A DNA stretch of 64,000 nucleotides from Chryseobacterium artocarpi (GCF_001684975.1 NZ_MAYH01000034.1:558001-622000), one strand, 5' to 3'; numbered from the stretch's first letter, positions 42,684 to 53,004 are shown. Notes: generated by a model not told the origin, from the sequence alone. Program-made: numbers and translations.

Positions 42684-43547
42684 TTAGTTGAATTCAGCGA
42701 AAGATTGTTGGATACTCATAGAGATCTCATCGATCTTGTAAGTTAATCCGTCAATTTTAGAAGTAAAGAAGTTATAAAGGATAATAGCGATAGCTGAAGT
42801 ACCAATACCTAATGCCGTGTTGATCAAGGCTTCAGAGATACCTGTAGATAGAGCAGCAGCATCTGGAGTACCACCTCCTGAACCTAATGCGAAGAACGCC
42901 TTGATCATCCCGATTACCGTTCCAAGTAGAGCTACTAACGTTGCAACTGTACCTAAAGTAGAAAGGATCATCATGTTTTTCTCAAGCATTGGCATCTCAA
43001 GAGTTGTAGCTTCTTCGATAGCTTTGTTAAGTGCTACCATTTTTTGCTCTTTATTTAAAGTAGTATCGTGAGAAAGTGCTTTGTAAGTAGTAAGACCTTC
43101 TTTTACTACGTTACCTACAGAACCTTGTTGTCTGTCACACTCTTCGATAGCTTCGTCAATTTTGTTTTGGTTTAGTAAGCTTCTTACTTGTACAACGAAG
43201 TTGTCTAAGTTTCCTTTACCAGCAGCTTTACCTAAAACGAAATATCTTTCAAAAGAGAAAACGATTACAGTAATCATGAAAGTAATCAAGATTGGTACGA
43301 TAACCCCTCCTTTGTAGATAATACCTAAAAACGACTCTGGGTGAATGTCTTTACCTTCAATACTTGAAAAAGCTACAGATCCGCTTCCTAGTTTGTCTGC
43401 GTCTTTAAAGTTTCCTGGGCTACCAAGAACGAATAAATAAATACATACTCCTATAGCAAATAGAATAGGAATAATAACAGCTGGATTTAAACCTCCTGCC
43501 TTTCTAGCAACTACTTGCTCATCATTTTTTGAAACATTCATTTCCAT
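42684..43547 (-). CDS. exbB: ExbB/TolQ/MotA-family proton channel
   Basis: A 287-residue inner-membrane subunit. It has an N-terminal helix (AVIIPILFAIGVCIYLFVLG), a second (IVPILITFMITVIVFSFERYFVLG), and the MotA/TolQ/ExbB core with LLGTVIGMIKAFFALGS and ALINTALGIGTSAIAIILYNFF. With ExbD it forms the proton channel that energises TonB. It is first in the operon. A CAAAATTA -7 box lies about 50 bp upstream (43598-43605). Confidence 0.92.
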   Translation of the reverse strand: MEMNVSKNDEQVVARKAGGLNPAVIIPILFAIGVCIYLFVLGSPGNFKDADKLGSGSVAFSSIEGKDIHPESFLGIIYKGGVIVPILITFMITVIVFSFERYFVLGKAAGKGNLDNFVVQVRSLLNQNKIDEAIEECDRQQGSVGNVVKEGLTTYKALSHDTTLNKEQKMVALNKAIEEATTLEMPMLEKNMMILSTLGTVATLVALLGTVIGMIKAFFALGSGGGTPDAAALSTGISEALINTALGIGTSAIAIILYNFFTSKIDGLTYKIDEISMSIQQSFAEFN

Positions 43548-43597
43548 ATTTAACTAAATTATATTGTTTTAAAATTTTACAGGGTGTAAATTAAAGG

Positions 43598-43605
43598 CAA
43601 AATTA
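43598..43605 (-). promoter_or_regulatory. putative -7 box of the exbB operon
   Basis: The minus strand reads TAATTTTG, 50 bp upstream of exbB. No clear -33 box was seen. Confidence 0.4.
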
Positions 43606-43787
43606 ATTAAAATGCAAGAGTCTGAATTAAACATTTTGCTTTTTTTTAATAAAGAAAATTTAATACGATTTTGATATTATAATTATTCGCAAATATTTTA
43701 TTTATTTTTTTCAAATTTAACATTTGAGTTAAAAAATCAAAAAAATAAGACCTTCATTTTTTTTAATTTCCCAATGTTAATTTTTTT

Positions 43788-46601
43788 TTAAATTACGATA
43801 TTCACAATACGGTGAGGGACTACAATGATTTTTTTAGGGGTTTTACCCTCCAAAATCTGTTGCATTTTCTCATTAGAAATCACCAAATCTTCTACCTCCT
43901 TAGCAGATAATTGAGCTGAAAGAGAAATTTTGAACTTCATTTTACCATTTACGCTTACCGGATATTCAATTTCGTCTTCTACTAAATATTCTTCATTCAA
44001 CACCGGGAATTTCTCAAATTCAATAGATGTATCGTGCCCTAATAAACTCCACAGTTCTTCACAGATGTGAGGCGCATACGGAGAAATGATAACGGCTAAC
44101 GGTTCTAAAATATTGCGCTTGTTACATTTTAATTTTTGAAGTTCGTTTACAGCAATCATAAATGATGATACTGAAGTATTGAAAGAGAAGTTCTCAATAT
44201 CGTAAACTACTTTCTTTATTAAGGTATGTAATACTTTATATTCTGCTTTTGTAGGTTCTTCTTCAGAAACTTCAAATACATCTCCATTGAAATATAGATT
44301 CCAGAATTTCTTAAGGAAACCATATACTCCACTAAGACCTTGTGTATTCCAAGGCTTGGATTGTTCTAATGGTCCTAAGAACATTTCGTATAATCTTAAT
44401 CCGTCTGCTCCGTACTCTTCACAGATATCATCCGGGTTTACTACATTATATTTAGACTTGGACATTTTTTCTACTTCACGGTCTGTGATGTATTTTCCGT
44501 CTTCTAAAATAAATTCTGCATCGGCATAGTCTGGTCTCCAGGCTTTGAATGCTTCAGTATCTAATTCGTCAGATGTTCCTTTTAATAAGGATACGTCTAC
44601 GTGAATCTGCTGAGTCTGATATTCGCTTGCAAGATTTTTAGATACATATTGATTGGTTCCATCAATTCTGTAAACAAATGCACTCATTCCTAAGATCATT
44701 CCTTGGTTGATCAATTTCTGGAAAGGTTCATCGTGGTTAATATATCCTCTGTCTTTTAAGAACATATTCCAGAAACGTGAATATAATAAGTGTCCTGTTG
44801 CATGTTCACTACCTCCTATATATAGGTCTACCTGTCCCCAATAATCTGCTAATTCTTTTTTAACAAAAGTTTCTTCATCATTAGGATCCATATATCTAAG
44901 GAAATACCATGAGCTTCCAGCCCAACCTGGCATTGTAGATAATTCTAACGGGAATATTGTTTTGTCATCAATTAAATCTGTAGCCACCACTTTCTGATTG
45001 GCTTCATCCCAGGCAAATTCTTTTGCATTCCCCAGTGGTGGATCTCCATCTTCAGTCGGCAAATATTTTTCAACTTCAGGAAGTTCCAACGGTAAAGCAG
45101 AAGTTGGCAACGTGTAAGGCATTCCATCCTTATAATATATAGGAACTGGTTCACCCCAATAACGCTGTCTTGAGAAAATGGCATCACGCTGTCTGTAGTT
45201 TGTAGTTCCGTGACCGATTCCTTTAGTTTCGATCTCTGCAATTATTTTTGATTTTGCATCATTATAATTTAATCCGTTTAAGAAATCAGAGTTTACACAA
45301 ACAGAGTCTTTAGAGTCAAAAGCTTTTTCCTGAACGTCTTCTTCTGTTTCTACAACTTTTTTAATTTCTAAATTAAATTTCTTTGCAAATCTGTGGTCAC
45401 GCTCATCATGTGCAGGAACAGCCATTACCGCTCCTGTTCCATATCCCATCAATACATAATCTGAAATATAGATTGGCATTTTTTCTCCACTGAACGGATT
45501 GATTGCATAACTTCCTGTGAAAGCTCCGCTCACGTTTTTCACGTCAGACATTCTATCTCTTTCGGATTTTTTGGAAGTTTCTTCTATATAAGTATCTACT
45601 TCTACTTTTTGAGCATCTGTAGTAATTGTTTCTACTAATGGATTTTCCGGTGCCAATACCATAAAGGTTGCTCCAAAAATAGTATCAGGTCTTGTCGTAA
45701 ATACCTCAACGATTTCGTCATGACCTTCTACCTGAAACTGAACCTGTGCTCCTTGCGACTTACCGATCCAGTATTCCTGAGAATCTTTCAACGGCTGTGG
45801 CCAGTCTAATGTAGAAAGACCTTGTAGTAATCTTTCAGAGTATGCAGAAATCCTCATACTCCACTGCATCATTTTCTTTTGGAATACAGGGAACCCTCCT
45901 CTTTCAGATTTCCCGTCTTTTATCTCATCATTTGCTAAAACAGTTCCTAATGCCGGACACCAGTTTACAGTAGTTTCAGCTCTGTAAGCTAAACGATAAT
46001 TTAAAAGAATGTCTTCTTTATCAAGATCTGAAGCGTTTGCCCATTCTTCTGCTGTAAAGTTTAATTCCTCGTTTTGATTCGCATTTAATCCTTCTGTTCC
46101 TTTTTCTTCAAAATGTTTGATTAAGGTTTCAATAGATTCTGCCTTATCTGTATTTTTATTATACCAAGAATGATATAACTCAATGAAGATCCATTGTGTC
46201 CATTTATAATAAGAAGCATCGGAAGTTCTCAGCTCTCTGCTCCAGTCGAAAGAGAATCCAATTTTTCTTAATTGTTCTTCGTATCTGTTGATATTTTGTT
46301 CTGTAGTGATTGCCGGATGCTGCCCTGTCTGGATTGCATACTGTTCAGCAGGAAGCCCGAAGCTGTCATATCCTACCGGGTGGAGCACATTAAACCCTTG
46401 GTGTCTTTTATATCTCGCATAGATGTCTGACGCAATGTATCCTAGCGGATGCCCTACGTGAAGTCCCGCTCCTGATGGGTAAGGAAACATATCGAGTACA
46501 TAAAATTTTGGTTTATCTGTGTTATTGGAGGTTTTATAGGTTTGATTTTCCTCCCAGTATTTCTGCCACTTTTTTTCTATCTGCTGATGATCGTAAAACA
46601 C
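43788..46601 (-). CDS. leuS: Leucyl-tRNA synthetase
   Basis: Class I synthetase charging tRNA-Leu. The 937-residue length is close to the usual 860-950. The HIGH-type motif is HVGHPLGY in [17 protein letters not shown] (about residues 39-55), the CP1 editing domain follows with [18 protein letters not shown] and [18 protein letters not shown], and KMSKS is at about residue 710 ([16 protein letters not shown]). The C-terminal anticodon domain ends PHRIVNIVI. It is a single-gene unit; a -7 box (TAATTTTG on the minus strand at 46664-46671) lies 63 bp upstream. Confidence 0.96.
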   Translation of the reverse strand: MFYDHQQIEKKWQKYWEENQTYKTSNNTDKPKFYVLDMFPYPSGAGLHVGHPLGYIASDIYARYKRHQGFNVLHPVGYDSFGLPAEQYAIQTGQHPAITTEQNINRYEEQLRKIGFSFDWSRELRTSDASYYKWTQWIFIELYHSWYNKNTDKAESIETLIKHFEEKGTEGLNANQNEELNFTAEEWANASDLDKEDILLNYRLAYRAETTVNWCPALGTVLANDEIKDGKSERGGFPVFQKKMMQWSMRISAYSERLLQGLSTLDWPQPLKDSQEYWIGKSQGAQVQFQVEGHDEIVEVFTTRPDTIFGATFMVLAPENPLVETITTDAQKVEVDTYIEETSKKSERDRMSDVKNVSGAFTGSYAINPFSGEKMPIYISDYVLMGYGTGAVMAVPAHDERDHRFAKKFNLEIKKVVETEEDVQEKAFDSKDSVCVNSDFLNGLNYNDAKSKIIAEIETKGIGHGTTNYRQRDAIFSRQRYWGEPVPIYYKDGMPYTLPTSALPLELPEVEKYLPTEDGDPPLGNAKEFAWDEANQKVVATDLIDDKTIFPLELSTMPGWAGSSWYFLRYMDPNDEETFVKKELADYWGQVDLYIGGSEHATGHLLYSRFWNMFLKDRGYINHDEPFQKLINQGMILGMSAFVYRIDGTNQYVSKNLASEYQTQQIHVDVSLLKGTSDELDTEAFKAWRPDYADAEFILEDGKYITDREVEKMSKSKYNVVNPDDICEEYGADGLRLYEMFLGPLEQSKPWNTQGLSGVYGFLKKFWNLYFNGDVFEVSEEEPTKAEYKVLHTLIKKVVYDIENFSFNTSVSSFMIAVNELQKLKCNKRNILEPLAVIISPYAPHICEELWSLLGHDTSIEFEKFPVLNEEYLVEDEIEYPVSVNGKMKFKISLSAQLSAKEVEDLVISNEKMQQILEGKTPKKIIVVPHRIVNIVI

Positions 46602-46728
46602 TTGATATATATATTATATGTTAGACTTTAAATATTTGATTGTTTTTCTTTTAACAAGATTCACAAAATTAATGATTTTAAAAGAAATAAAAATTTAAAT
46701 TATGATGAATTATAATTCTCTGCTCAAC

Positions 46729-46765
46729 AAAAAAGTCTCACCCGAAGATGAGACCTGTTTTTTAT
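46729..46765 (-). terminator. terminator of the lipocalin-like gene
   Basis: GTCTCA / TGAGAC stem with A-run and T-run flanks, 16-50 bp after the stop codon at 46781. Confidence 0.78.
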
Positions 46766-46780
46766 ATCTTGAAGTACACT

Positions 46781-47263
46781 TTATTCGTGTTGAGCATCTA
46801 CTCTTCTGAAAGTATAAGTTCTGGTTTTAAAGACAGTCGGATCCTGGGTTTCTTCTCTTACCGCCAGGTTGAGGGTCTTTTCATCTAATGTAACAACTTT
46901 TGCGCTCACAGGCTCTACTACACCCTGAACTTTCATTACCACTGCCTTGCTTTCTTTATCATAAGAGTAAGTGAAATTACTATCCGGCTGGATATCACAA
47001 GGACCAGGAACAGCAGGATCTTTCACATCTATCCTTTTTCCGGTAGTTTCATTACTGAACCACCATCTGGACATCTTCTGACAATCTGTATAAGTAATCA
47101 CATCTGAAACAGGTTGCTCATCTATTTTTACCACAGTTACTACTTCTTTTAACGGTTGCCAAAGCCCAATAATTGTAGATTCCTGGACAAAATCGTTACT
47201 TGTAGAACATCCGGAGGCTACCAATAATGATAAACCTGAAAACAGTAGTGCTAATTTCTTCAT
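46781..47263 (-). CDS. Lipocalin-like lipoprotein
   Basis: A 160-residue protein with a lipoprotein signal (LLVASGC, Cys at about 19) and a small beta-barrel: the IIGLWQPLKEVVTV start is typical of lipocalin-like domains in Bacteroidota, and the rest is alternating strands (SNFTYSYDKESKAVVMKV, ARTVTFRRV-like end). Two Cys (TDCQKM and GPCDIQ) could form a disulfide. Ligand and function are unknown. Monocistronic. Confidence 0.72.
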   Translation of the reverse strand: MKKLALLFSGLSLLVASGCSTSNDFVQESTIIGLWQPLKEVVTVVKIDEQPVSDVITYTDCQKMSRWWFSNETTGKRIDVKDPAVPGPCDIQPDSNFTYSYDKESKAVVMKVQGVVEPVSAKVVTLDEKTLNLAVREETQDPTVFKTRTYTFRRVDAQHE

Positions 47264-47463
47264 AGATTAATTTTTTCAAGCGCTAAAATTATAATTTTTT
47301 TGATTTATATCACCATTTTTTGTGAAAAATTATTTTATCACCCTTTATTTATATATATATTTAAACTCCGACACCTCATATTCCCTTTATTTAACAAATA
47401 TTGAACATAGGAAAACCCCTGTATTTTATTAAAAAAGTTATTTTTGTAAGAAAGAAAAAAAAA

Positions 47464-48441
47464 ATGCAAAACATAGCGAAAAACAATTTTGACTTCATCC
47501 GTGTTCTCCTCGCCTTCATTGTCTTTGTAGGACACTTGGGAGCTTTAAGTGCCTCTAAACAACTAACCTTCCTGACACACAGCCCTGTAGAAGTTGCCGT
47601 TTTTTCGTTTTTTGTGGTAAGTGGTTTCCTGATTGCCAGAAGCTACGAGAGATCTTCCAGCCTTAAAAGCTATGCAAAAAAAAGATTCAACAGAATTGTT
47701 CCCGCTTATCTTCTCGTTGTTTTTCTTTGCGCCATTCTGCTCAGTTTAGTCAGCACCTTTTCTTTTTCTGAATACTTTAGTAATACACAGGTTTATAAAT
47801 ACCTCTTCTGGAATTCAATATTTTTAAATTTTAAAGCACCTTGGCTTCCCGGAGTATTCGGAAATCAGGCTGTAAACGGCGCTTTATGGACACTGAAAAT
47901 AGAAATGTGTTTCTACATGGCTGTCCCATTAATGTTTTTACTGTTTGGAAAAAATAATAAGTACAGAAATATCAGCCTGATCGTATTATATTTTCTTTCA
48001 CTGATTTATCTTAATTATTTTGAAATGACAGGAAAAGCTTCCATCTCAAGACAGCTGCCTGGTTCTCTATGCTATTTCATTGGAGGAATGCTTTTGTATT
48101 TTAATTTTGACAAATTCATTCAGCATAAGAACACTCTTTTTATTATTGCTATTATAACGGTATGGCTGGATCTTGTTTTGAATATCAAGTTATTCTCTCC
48201 CATCATGATCAGCATTATTGTCCTGTATATTGCCTATTCCTTTAAGTTTCTGAATAATTTCGGAAAATACGGAGACTTCACCTACGGAATTTACATCTTC
48301 CACTTCCCTATCATTAGGGTATTTGCAACATTGGGACTTTTTGCCAATTACAATCCATTCTTAATGGGATTTGTGTGTATGATCGTAGTAATTGGTGTAG
48401 GAATTGCTTCATGGCATCTTTATGAAAAAAGATTTTTATAA
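47464..48441 (+). CDS. Acyltransferase 3 (OafA/YrhL-type) membrane O-acyltransferase
   Basis: A 325-residue protein from ATG 47464 (MQNIAKNNFDFIRVLL); the frame to a TTG at 47401 adds 21 Lys-rich residues without family support. It has about ten transmembrane helices and the family motifs FDFIRVLLAFIVFVGHLGAL (first-helix Arg/His), PGSLCYFIGGMLLY, and GKYGDFTYGIYIFHFPI. Such enzymes put acetyl or similar groups on surface polysaccharides. The next gene is a glycosyltransferase, in line with that role. A -7 box (TATTTTTG, 47439-47446) lies 17 bp upstream. Confidence 0.9.
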   Translation: MQNIAKNNFDFIRVLLAFIVFVGHLGALSASKQLTFLTHSPVEVAVFSFFVVSGFLIARSYERSSSLKSYAKKRFNRIVPAYLLVVFLCAILLSLVSTFSFSEYFSNTQVYKYLFWNSIFLNFKAPWLPGVFGNQAVNGALWTLKIEMCFYMAVPLMFLLFGKNNKYRNISLIVLYFLSLIYLNYFEMTGKASISRQLPGSLCYFIGGMLLYFNFDKFIQHKNTLFIIAIITVWLDLVLNIKLFSPIMISIIVLYIAYSFKFLNNFGKYGDFTYGIYIFHFPIIRVFATLGLFANYNPFLMGFVCMIVVIGVGIASWHLYEKRFL

Positions 48442-48465
48442 TTTTAAATATATTTAAAAGCACGA

Positions 48466-49221
48466 ATGAAAGACCTTGTCTCCATCATAACCCCTTGTTA
48501 CAATTCTGCAGAATTTATCGAAGAAACGATACAGTCTGTCCTGAACCAAACCTATGAAAACTGGGAATGGTTGATCACTGATGATCTTTCAAAGGACGAC
48601 ACGGTAGAAATAATCAAAAAATATAATGATCCAAGAATAAAACTTCAGGTTCTGGAAAACAACGGAGGCGCAGGAAATGCAAGAAACAAAAGCCTTGAAA
48701 GAGCTCAGGGAAGATACATTGCCTTCTTAGACTCTGATGATTATTGGTATCCAGAATATATTGAAACTATGACAGGCTATATGGAAGAACATCATGTTGA
48801 GCTTGTCTATTGTAATTATTCAAGATGTAATGAACAACTTCAGCCTATTATTAAGGATTTCCTTGCGGATAAAGTGGTGACATTCTCCAACCTTTTAAAA
48901 ACCTGCCGCCTGGCACCTGTTTCTACTATGTACGACACTAAAAGGGTTGGTAAATTCTTATTCCCTGTAAAAAGTAAGCGTGAAGACCATGTAATGTGGT
49001 TAAACCTATTAAAAGTAATCCCCGAAGGAATGCCTATTAATAAGACAATGGCAAAATATAGAATGCGTGAAAACAGCGTTTCCAGAAAGAAGAAAAATAT
49101 CATTAAAGACCAATACCTTGTATATAAAGACTTCATGGGATTCTCTACGCTGAAATCACTTTACTATACAGCTAATTGGGCACTAAACGGATTCCTGAAA
49201 TATTCAAAAATATTCAATTAA
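48466..49221 (+). CDS. Family 2 glycosyltransferase
   Basis: A 251-residue enzyme of the GT-A fold. The N-terminal part has VSIITPCYNSAEFIEETIQS, the DXD-type region FLDSDDYW, and GGAGNARNKSLERAQGRY, with the acceptor region KREDHVMWLNLL. No membrane helix, so it works on the cytoplasmic face on a lipid-linked or surface sugar. It follows the acyltransferase gene by 24 bp and overlaps the next gene by one base. The sugar is not known. Confidence 0.9.
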   Translation: MKDLVSIITPCYNSAEFIEETIQSVLNQTYENWEWLITDDLSKDDTVEIIKKYNDPRIKLQVLENNGGAGNARNKSLERAQGRYIAFLDSDDYWYPEYIETMTGYMEEHHVELVYCNYSRCNEQLQPIIKDFLADKVVTFSNLLKTCRLAPVSTMYDTKRVGKFLFPVKSKREDHVMWLNLLKVIPEGMPINKTMAKYRMRENSVSRKKKNIIKDQYLVYKDFMGFSTLKSLYYTANWALNGFLKYSKIFN

Positions 49222-49847
49222 TGGAGTATTCAAAAGAGTTTAAAGCAGCATTGAGTGCCTTTTCAAGTACCGAAAAGGATAAACTGATCTTCAGACTTCT
49301 GAAAAAGGATAAATTACTTTCCAAAAAACTGTATTTTGAACTTATAGACCCGGAAACTACCGATGATAAGAGAAATGCAATGGAAGAAAATGTGGAAGAG
49401 AAAATTCTTTTAGCATCAAAATATATTGGAAATGCAAAATATTTTCTGACCATAGTCCGAAAAATAAGCGCTGAAATTACAGAACATATAAAAATAACAA
49501 CAGATAAATTCGGAGATGTTTCTCTAAACATCCTGATGATCAATAAGATTTTAGATTACAATGATGATCTTAGCAGACAGAGGTTTGATAACGTTTATAA
49601 GCTTTACCTCTATATCATCAATAAGCTCTTTAAATCTTTGATTTTAATCAAAAAATTAGATGAAGATTACTGGATGGAAATCGATGAATTATTCAGGGAA
49701 ACTCAAAACAAAATATCAGAGAACCATTATCTTCAAAAACTGTGCATAAATAACGGGTTGGATATTAATTGGCTTGAATGTGACAATATTCCGGAGAATA
49801 TTGAACAGACCATGAAAGAGATTAAAAGCCAGGGATTTTTAAGATAA
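49221..49847 (+). CDS. Unknown protein, translationally coupled to the glycosyltransferase
   Basis: A 208-residue, mostly helical, charged soluble protein from ATG 49221, which overlaps the stop of the glycosyltransferase in TAATG. The longer frame from a TTG at 49176 would overlap by 45 bp and is unlikely. Long amphipathic helices (KDKLIFRLLKKDKLLSKKLYF, KKLDEDYWMEIDELFRETQ) are visible; no motif for catalysis or binding. The end overlaps the convergent kdtA gene by 9 bp. Coupling suggests a job with the surface polysaccharide genes. I do not recognise the family. Confidence 0.72.
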   Translation: MEYSKEFKAALSAFSSTEKDKLIFRLLKKDKLLSKKLYFELIDPETTDDKRNAMEENVEEKILLASKYIGNAKYFLTIVRKISAEITEHIKITTDKFGDVSLNILMINKILDYNDDLSRQRFDNVYKLYLYIINKLFKSLILIKKLDEDYWMEIDELFRETQNKISENHYLQKLCINNGLDINWLECDNIPENIEQTMKEIKSQGFLR

Positions 49848-51077
49848 AATTTTCTGTAAGATCATTGCCGTGGAATTAGGCTTTTCATCAATGAAATTCT
49901 TAGCATTCTGAGACATTGTGACAAGCTCTTCTTCATTATCTTTATTGGTCAGAAATAAAACAAATTCTGCAGCAGCATGCTCATCTGTAAAGGACTTACC
50001 TCCATTTCCGGCAATAAGATCATCTGCTTCAGGATTCTTTTTATAATGATTACCAAAGATCACCGGAATTCCAAACGTTGCTGCCTCCAGAATATTATGC
50101 AGCCCTGCACTATGAAAACCACCGCCAACTACAGCAATATCGGCATAAGAATATAGCTTTGAAAGTAATCCTATACTGTCTATAATCAGAATTTGAGAAT
50201 TAAAAACTGAAGTTTGTAACCCTTTAATTTCACTGTATAATAAAGCATCTGGAAAGATTTCCTTCAGATATTCTACTCTTTTAAGATCATGAGGTGCAAT
50301 AATTATTTTTACAGCACTATTCTTTTTGAAAACCATTTCTGCAATCTTCTCTTCAGCCTGCCATGAACTTCCAAAAACCAAAGCTTTATGACCGTTAATA
50401 AAATCTGTAATATAATCTACATGGTTATCACGGATCTGAAGCTGCTTCACTCTGTCAAACCTCGTATCTCCTGTCACTGATGACTTTACCAATCCTACAC
50501 TTTTTGCCAATGCAAAAGAAAACTGAGTTTGGTGAAAAAACCAATCTACATTTTTCTGAAGCTGCTTCACAAACCATTTTCCGTAAGAGGTGAAAAAGGA
50601 TTGACTTTCGTAAAATAATGCTGAAATCACATAGATTTTCACATTTCTTCTATTAAGCTCCGCCAGTAAATTATACCAATAATCATATTTAACCGTAAAA
50701 AATAGTTTAACATCAAACTGTGAAACAAATTCTTTTACAGCAGTCTTTTTATCAAATGGAAGATAACAGATTACATCAGCAATGTGTTTCTTCTTAATAA
50801 CATTTTCGTATCCTGACGGCGAGAAGAATGTCACCAAAACTTTATGATCGGAAAATCTCTCTTTAAGCTTTTCTAAAACAGGAAGACCTTGTTCATATTC
50901 TCCTAAACTAGCAGCATGCATCCAAATAACTTTATCCGTTTTTGAAAAAGCAGATTTGACTTTACCCAAAGTCTGTTTTCTTCCTTCGACGCCTTTTTTA
51001 GTTTTATCATTAAACAATGAAAATACTTTCATTCCAAAAACAAGAAGACTGATGAATATGTTATATAGTAAATTCAA
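49839..51077 (-). CDS. kdtA: 3-deoxy-D-manno-octulosonic acid transferase
   Basis: Adds Kdo to lipid A, in the LPS core pathway. A 412-residue protein with an N-terminal hydrophobic anchor (NLLYNIFISLLVFGMKVFSLF), the GT30 block MHAASLGEYEQGLPVLEKLK with an essential Glu, and the C-terminal donor half with GGGFHSAGLHNILEAATFGIPVIFG. The gene is followed by convergent overlap with the unknown gene. The DUF1648 gene lies 12 bp upstream on the same strand. Mono- or bifunctional activity cannot be judged. Confidence 0.94.
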   Translation of the reverse strand: MNLLYNIFISLLVFGMKVFSLFNDKTKKGVEGRKQTLGKVKSAFSKTDKVIWMHAASLGEYEQGLPVLEKLKERFSDHKVLVTFFSPSGYENVIKKKHIADVICYLPFDKKTAVKEFVSQFDVKLFFTVKYDYWYNLLAELNRRNVKIYVISALFYESQSFFTSYGKWFVKQLQKNVDWFFHQTQFSFALAKSVGLVKSSVTGDTRFDRVKQLQIRDNHVDYITDFINGHKALVFGSSWQAEEKIAEMVFKKNSAVKIIIAPHDLKRVEYLKEIFPDALLYSEIKGLQTSVFNSQILIIDSIGLLSKLYSYADIAVVGGGFHSAGLHNILEAATFGIPVIFGNHYKKNPEADDLIAGNGGKSFTDEHAAAEFVLFLTNKDNEEELVTMSQNAKNFIDEKPNSTAMILQKILS

Positions 51078-51089
51078 TTTTTGATTGAT

Positions 51090-51557
51090 TTAATCATTAG
51101 ATTTTTGAGAACTTTCACGAATAGATTTTATGAGCCCCACGCCAATCACAGCAAACATTAATCCCAGAATAAAAAAAACTGCTCCACTAAGTCTCTGTTG
51201 CTTCCCTTCTACAACACGAATACTTTCAATAATAATATCCAGAAACAAGATCATGACAGGAAGCTGTAAAGAAAAAAGATACAGCTTGTGGAATTTCGAG
51301 CGACGAAAACCATCAGGAATATTCAACAATGGGGAATTAGGATTTCTGGTAGCTCTTATAAACAGAAAATGAACAAAAGTAGCAATACAAGGCAAAAGCC
51401 AGATTGTTGCTTTTCCCGATTCTCCATCTACATTTCCCTGAAAGTCAAAATGAGTAGGAATCATTTCCGGTAATCCAGCATACTTAATTCCTGTAAAAAC
51501 CCATATGACAATAAGCAATAGAGAGTTTACAATTAGTAATAAGCCGGATGTTTTCAT
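51090..51557 (-). CDS. DUF1648 membrane protein
   Basis: A 155-residue inner-membrane protein with four predicted helices. The family signature is the first-loop motif GLPEMIPTHFDFQGNVDGE, found in DUF1648 proteins related to SdpI. A cytoplasmic stretch RATRNPNSPLLNIPDGFRR follows helix 2. Function is not known. It sits between the NlpC/P60 and kdtA genes on the same strand with gaps of 3 and 12 bp, so it is probably in the same transcript. Confidence 0.8.
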   Translation of the reverse strand: MKTSGLLLIVNSLLLIVIWVFTGIKYAGLPEMIPTHFDFQGNVDGESGKATIWLLPCIATFVHFLFIRATRNPNSPLLNIPDGFRRSKFHKLYLFSLQLPVMILFLDIIIESIRVVEGKQQRLSGAVFFILGLMFAVIGVGLIKSIRESSQKSND

Positions 51558-51560
51558 ATC

Positions 51561-52277
51561 TTAAATAACTTTTTTAAGGACTCTTAATTTATGAGTATGC
51601 TTGTTCATTTCCTTATTAAAGATTCCCGTAGAGTCCAAAGTATCAATTCTTACCTTTCCTGATGCATGAATGATCTTTTGATTATCCAGCATAATTCCTA
51701 CGTGAATAATTTTTCCTTCATCATTTTCGAAGAAGGCAAGGTCACCAGGTTGTGTTTCTTCCACAAAAGTAAGCGCCTCTCCCACTTCAGCCTGTTGTGA
51801 AGAATCTCTTGGTAATTTAATATTGTGTATTTTATATACCAACTGAGTAAATCCGGAGCAGTCTACGGCAAAAAAGCTTTTACCACCCCATAAATAAGGT
51901 ACATTAAGGAATTCTTTTGCTGTAAGTGCTATACTTTCTCTTACATCATGGCTTCTTCTTGACGCAACTACAGGAAACTCCACTTCGGAACCCATGGAAA
52001 GTAATGTCTTGCCATCATTCATCAATACTGAAGAAAAATCCTCCGTTACGAAAGTCACTTTTCTGCTAGCAAGTTCTTCATCCGTTACAGGCTTGATCTG
52101 TTTAGTATCCATCCATCCTTCATAGCCGTCATAATGCATTTTAATTTTAGTCCAGTTTTTATTAACCTCTAAAATATCAGCACTTTCTCCAAACAATATT
52201 TCAGTAACAATTTCCGCTCTGTCAGATCCTTCTGCACGAACCGGTGCTACTGTAACAATACAAATTCCTTTATTCAT
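51561..52277 (-). CDS. NlpC/P60-family peptidase with SH3-type domain
   Basis: A 238-residue cell-wall peptidase, likely cutting D-Glu-mDAP or related peptide bonds in murein. Residues of about 1-120 form a bacterial SH3-like module (ADILEVNKNWTKIKMHYDGYEGWM). The catalytic domain has Cys140 in DCSGFTQLVYK and the His in HVGIMLDNQKIIHASG. No signal peptide is obvious from the start at ATG 52277; homologues in this class often lack one, so the location is uncertain. It is three bases upstream of the DUF1648 gene and shares its strand. Confidence 0.9.
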   Translation of the reverse strand: MNKGICIVTVAPVRAEGSDRAEIVTEILFGESADILEVNKNWTKIKMHYDGYEGWMDTKQIKPVTDEELASRKVTFVTEDFSSVLMNDGKTLLSMGSEVEFPVVASRRSHDVRESIALTAKEFLNVPYLWGGKSFFAVDCSGFTQLVYKIHNIKLPRDSSQQAEVGEALTFVEETQPGDLAFFENDEGKIIHVGIMLDNQKIIHASGKVRIDTLDSTGIFNKEMNKHTHKLRVLKKVI

Positions 52278-52356
52278 TTTATTTATTTAGAAATTAGGAA
52301 ACTAAAAGATTTGGAAATCATATGATAATTTGATCCCCAAATCTATTAATCTTTAA

Positions 52357-53004
52357 TTATTTTCTTCTCAGAAAATTTACTCCATCCCGCAAAGGTAGAA
52401 TAAGATTTTCAAAATCGTCGTCTTTTGCTGCTAAATCATTCAATTCCTGGATAGATTGGGTAGATTTTAGCTTTGGATTTTCCTCCAGTACTTTTCCGTA
52501 CCAAAGAACATTATCAAACATCACTACCGTCCCAGATTTTGTGTGTGGTTTTATTAACCTGAAATATTCTGCATAGTTTTCCTTGTCAGCGTCTACAAAA
52601 ATTAAATCAAAAACCTCATCTGTTTCCTTCAAATACTCTTTTGCATCCTGAAGCCTGAAATCAATCTGATCAGCATATTCACTGGATTCAAAGTATTTCT
52701 TCGGCAAATAAGCAAGGTCTTCGTTGACATCTAAAGTCGTAATTTTTCCGCCTTTTGCCAATCCAGAAGCAAGACATAAGGTAGCATACCCTGTAAAAGT
52801 TCCTATCTCTAGCACATTTTTAGGCTGCATCATTTGAGAAATGATCGTTAACAGTCTTCCCTGCTGGTATCCTGAGATCATATGGGGTTGTGTTGTTTTC
52901 TGATAAGTTTCTCTTCTCAGTTTTTTCAGAATTTCAGATTCTGAGGAAGCGTGTGCCTCCAAATATCTATCCATTTCAGGATTCTTTTCTTCAAAAAAAC
53001 TCAT
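52357..53004 (-). CDS. Class I SAM-dependent O-methyltransferase (catechol-type)
   Basis: A 215-residue cytoplasmic enzyme with the SAM motif VLEIGTFTGYATLCLA, the acidic post-I loop TTLDVNED, the metal-site motif DLIFVDADKENYAEYF and VMFDNVLWYG. These are typical of metal-dependent O-methyltransferases related to caffeoyl-CoA and catechol enzymes. The substrate is not inferable. A -7 box (TAAATTTG on the minus strand at 53022-53029) lies 18 bp upstream. It ends about 80 bp before the NlpC/P60 start. Confidence 0.87.
   Translation of the reverse strand: MSFFEEKNPEMDRYLEAHASSESEILKKLRRETYQKTTQPHMISGYQQGRLLTIISQMMQPKNVLEIGTFTGYATLCLASGLAKGGKITTLDVNEDLAYLPKKYFESSEYADQIDFRLQDAKEYLKETDEVFDLIFVDADKENYAEYFRLIKPHTKSGTVVMFDNVLWYGKVLEENPKLKSTQSIQELNDLAAKDDDFENLILPLRDGVNFLRRK

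Noticed and set aside
47401..47463. N-terminal extension of the acyltransferase to the TTG at 47401
   Set aside because: The added residues are Lys-rich and unlike the family, a -7 box lies inside that stretch, and an ATG follows at 47464.
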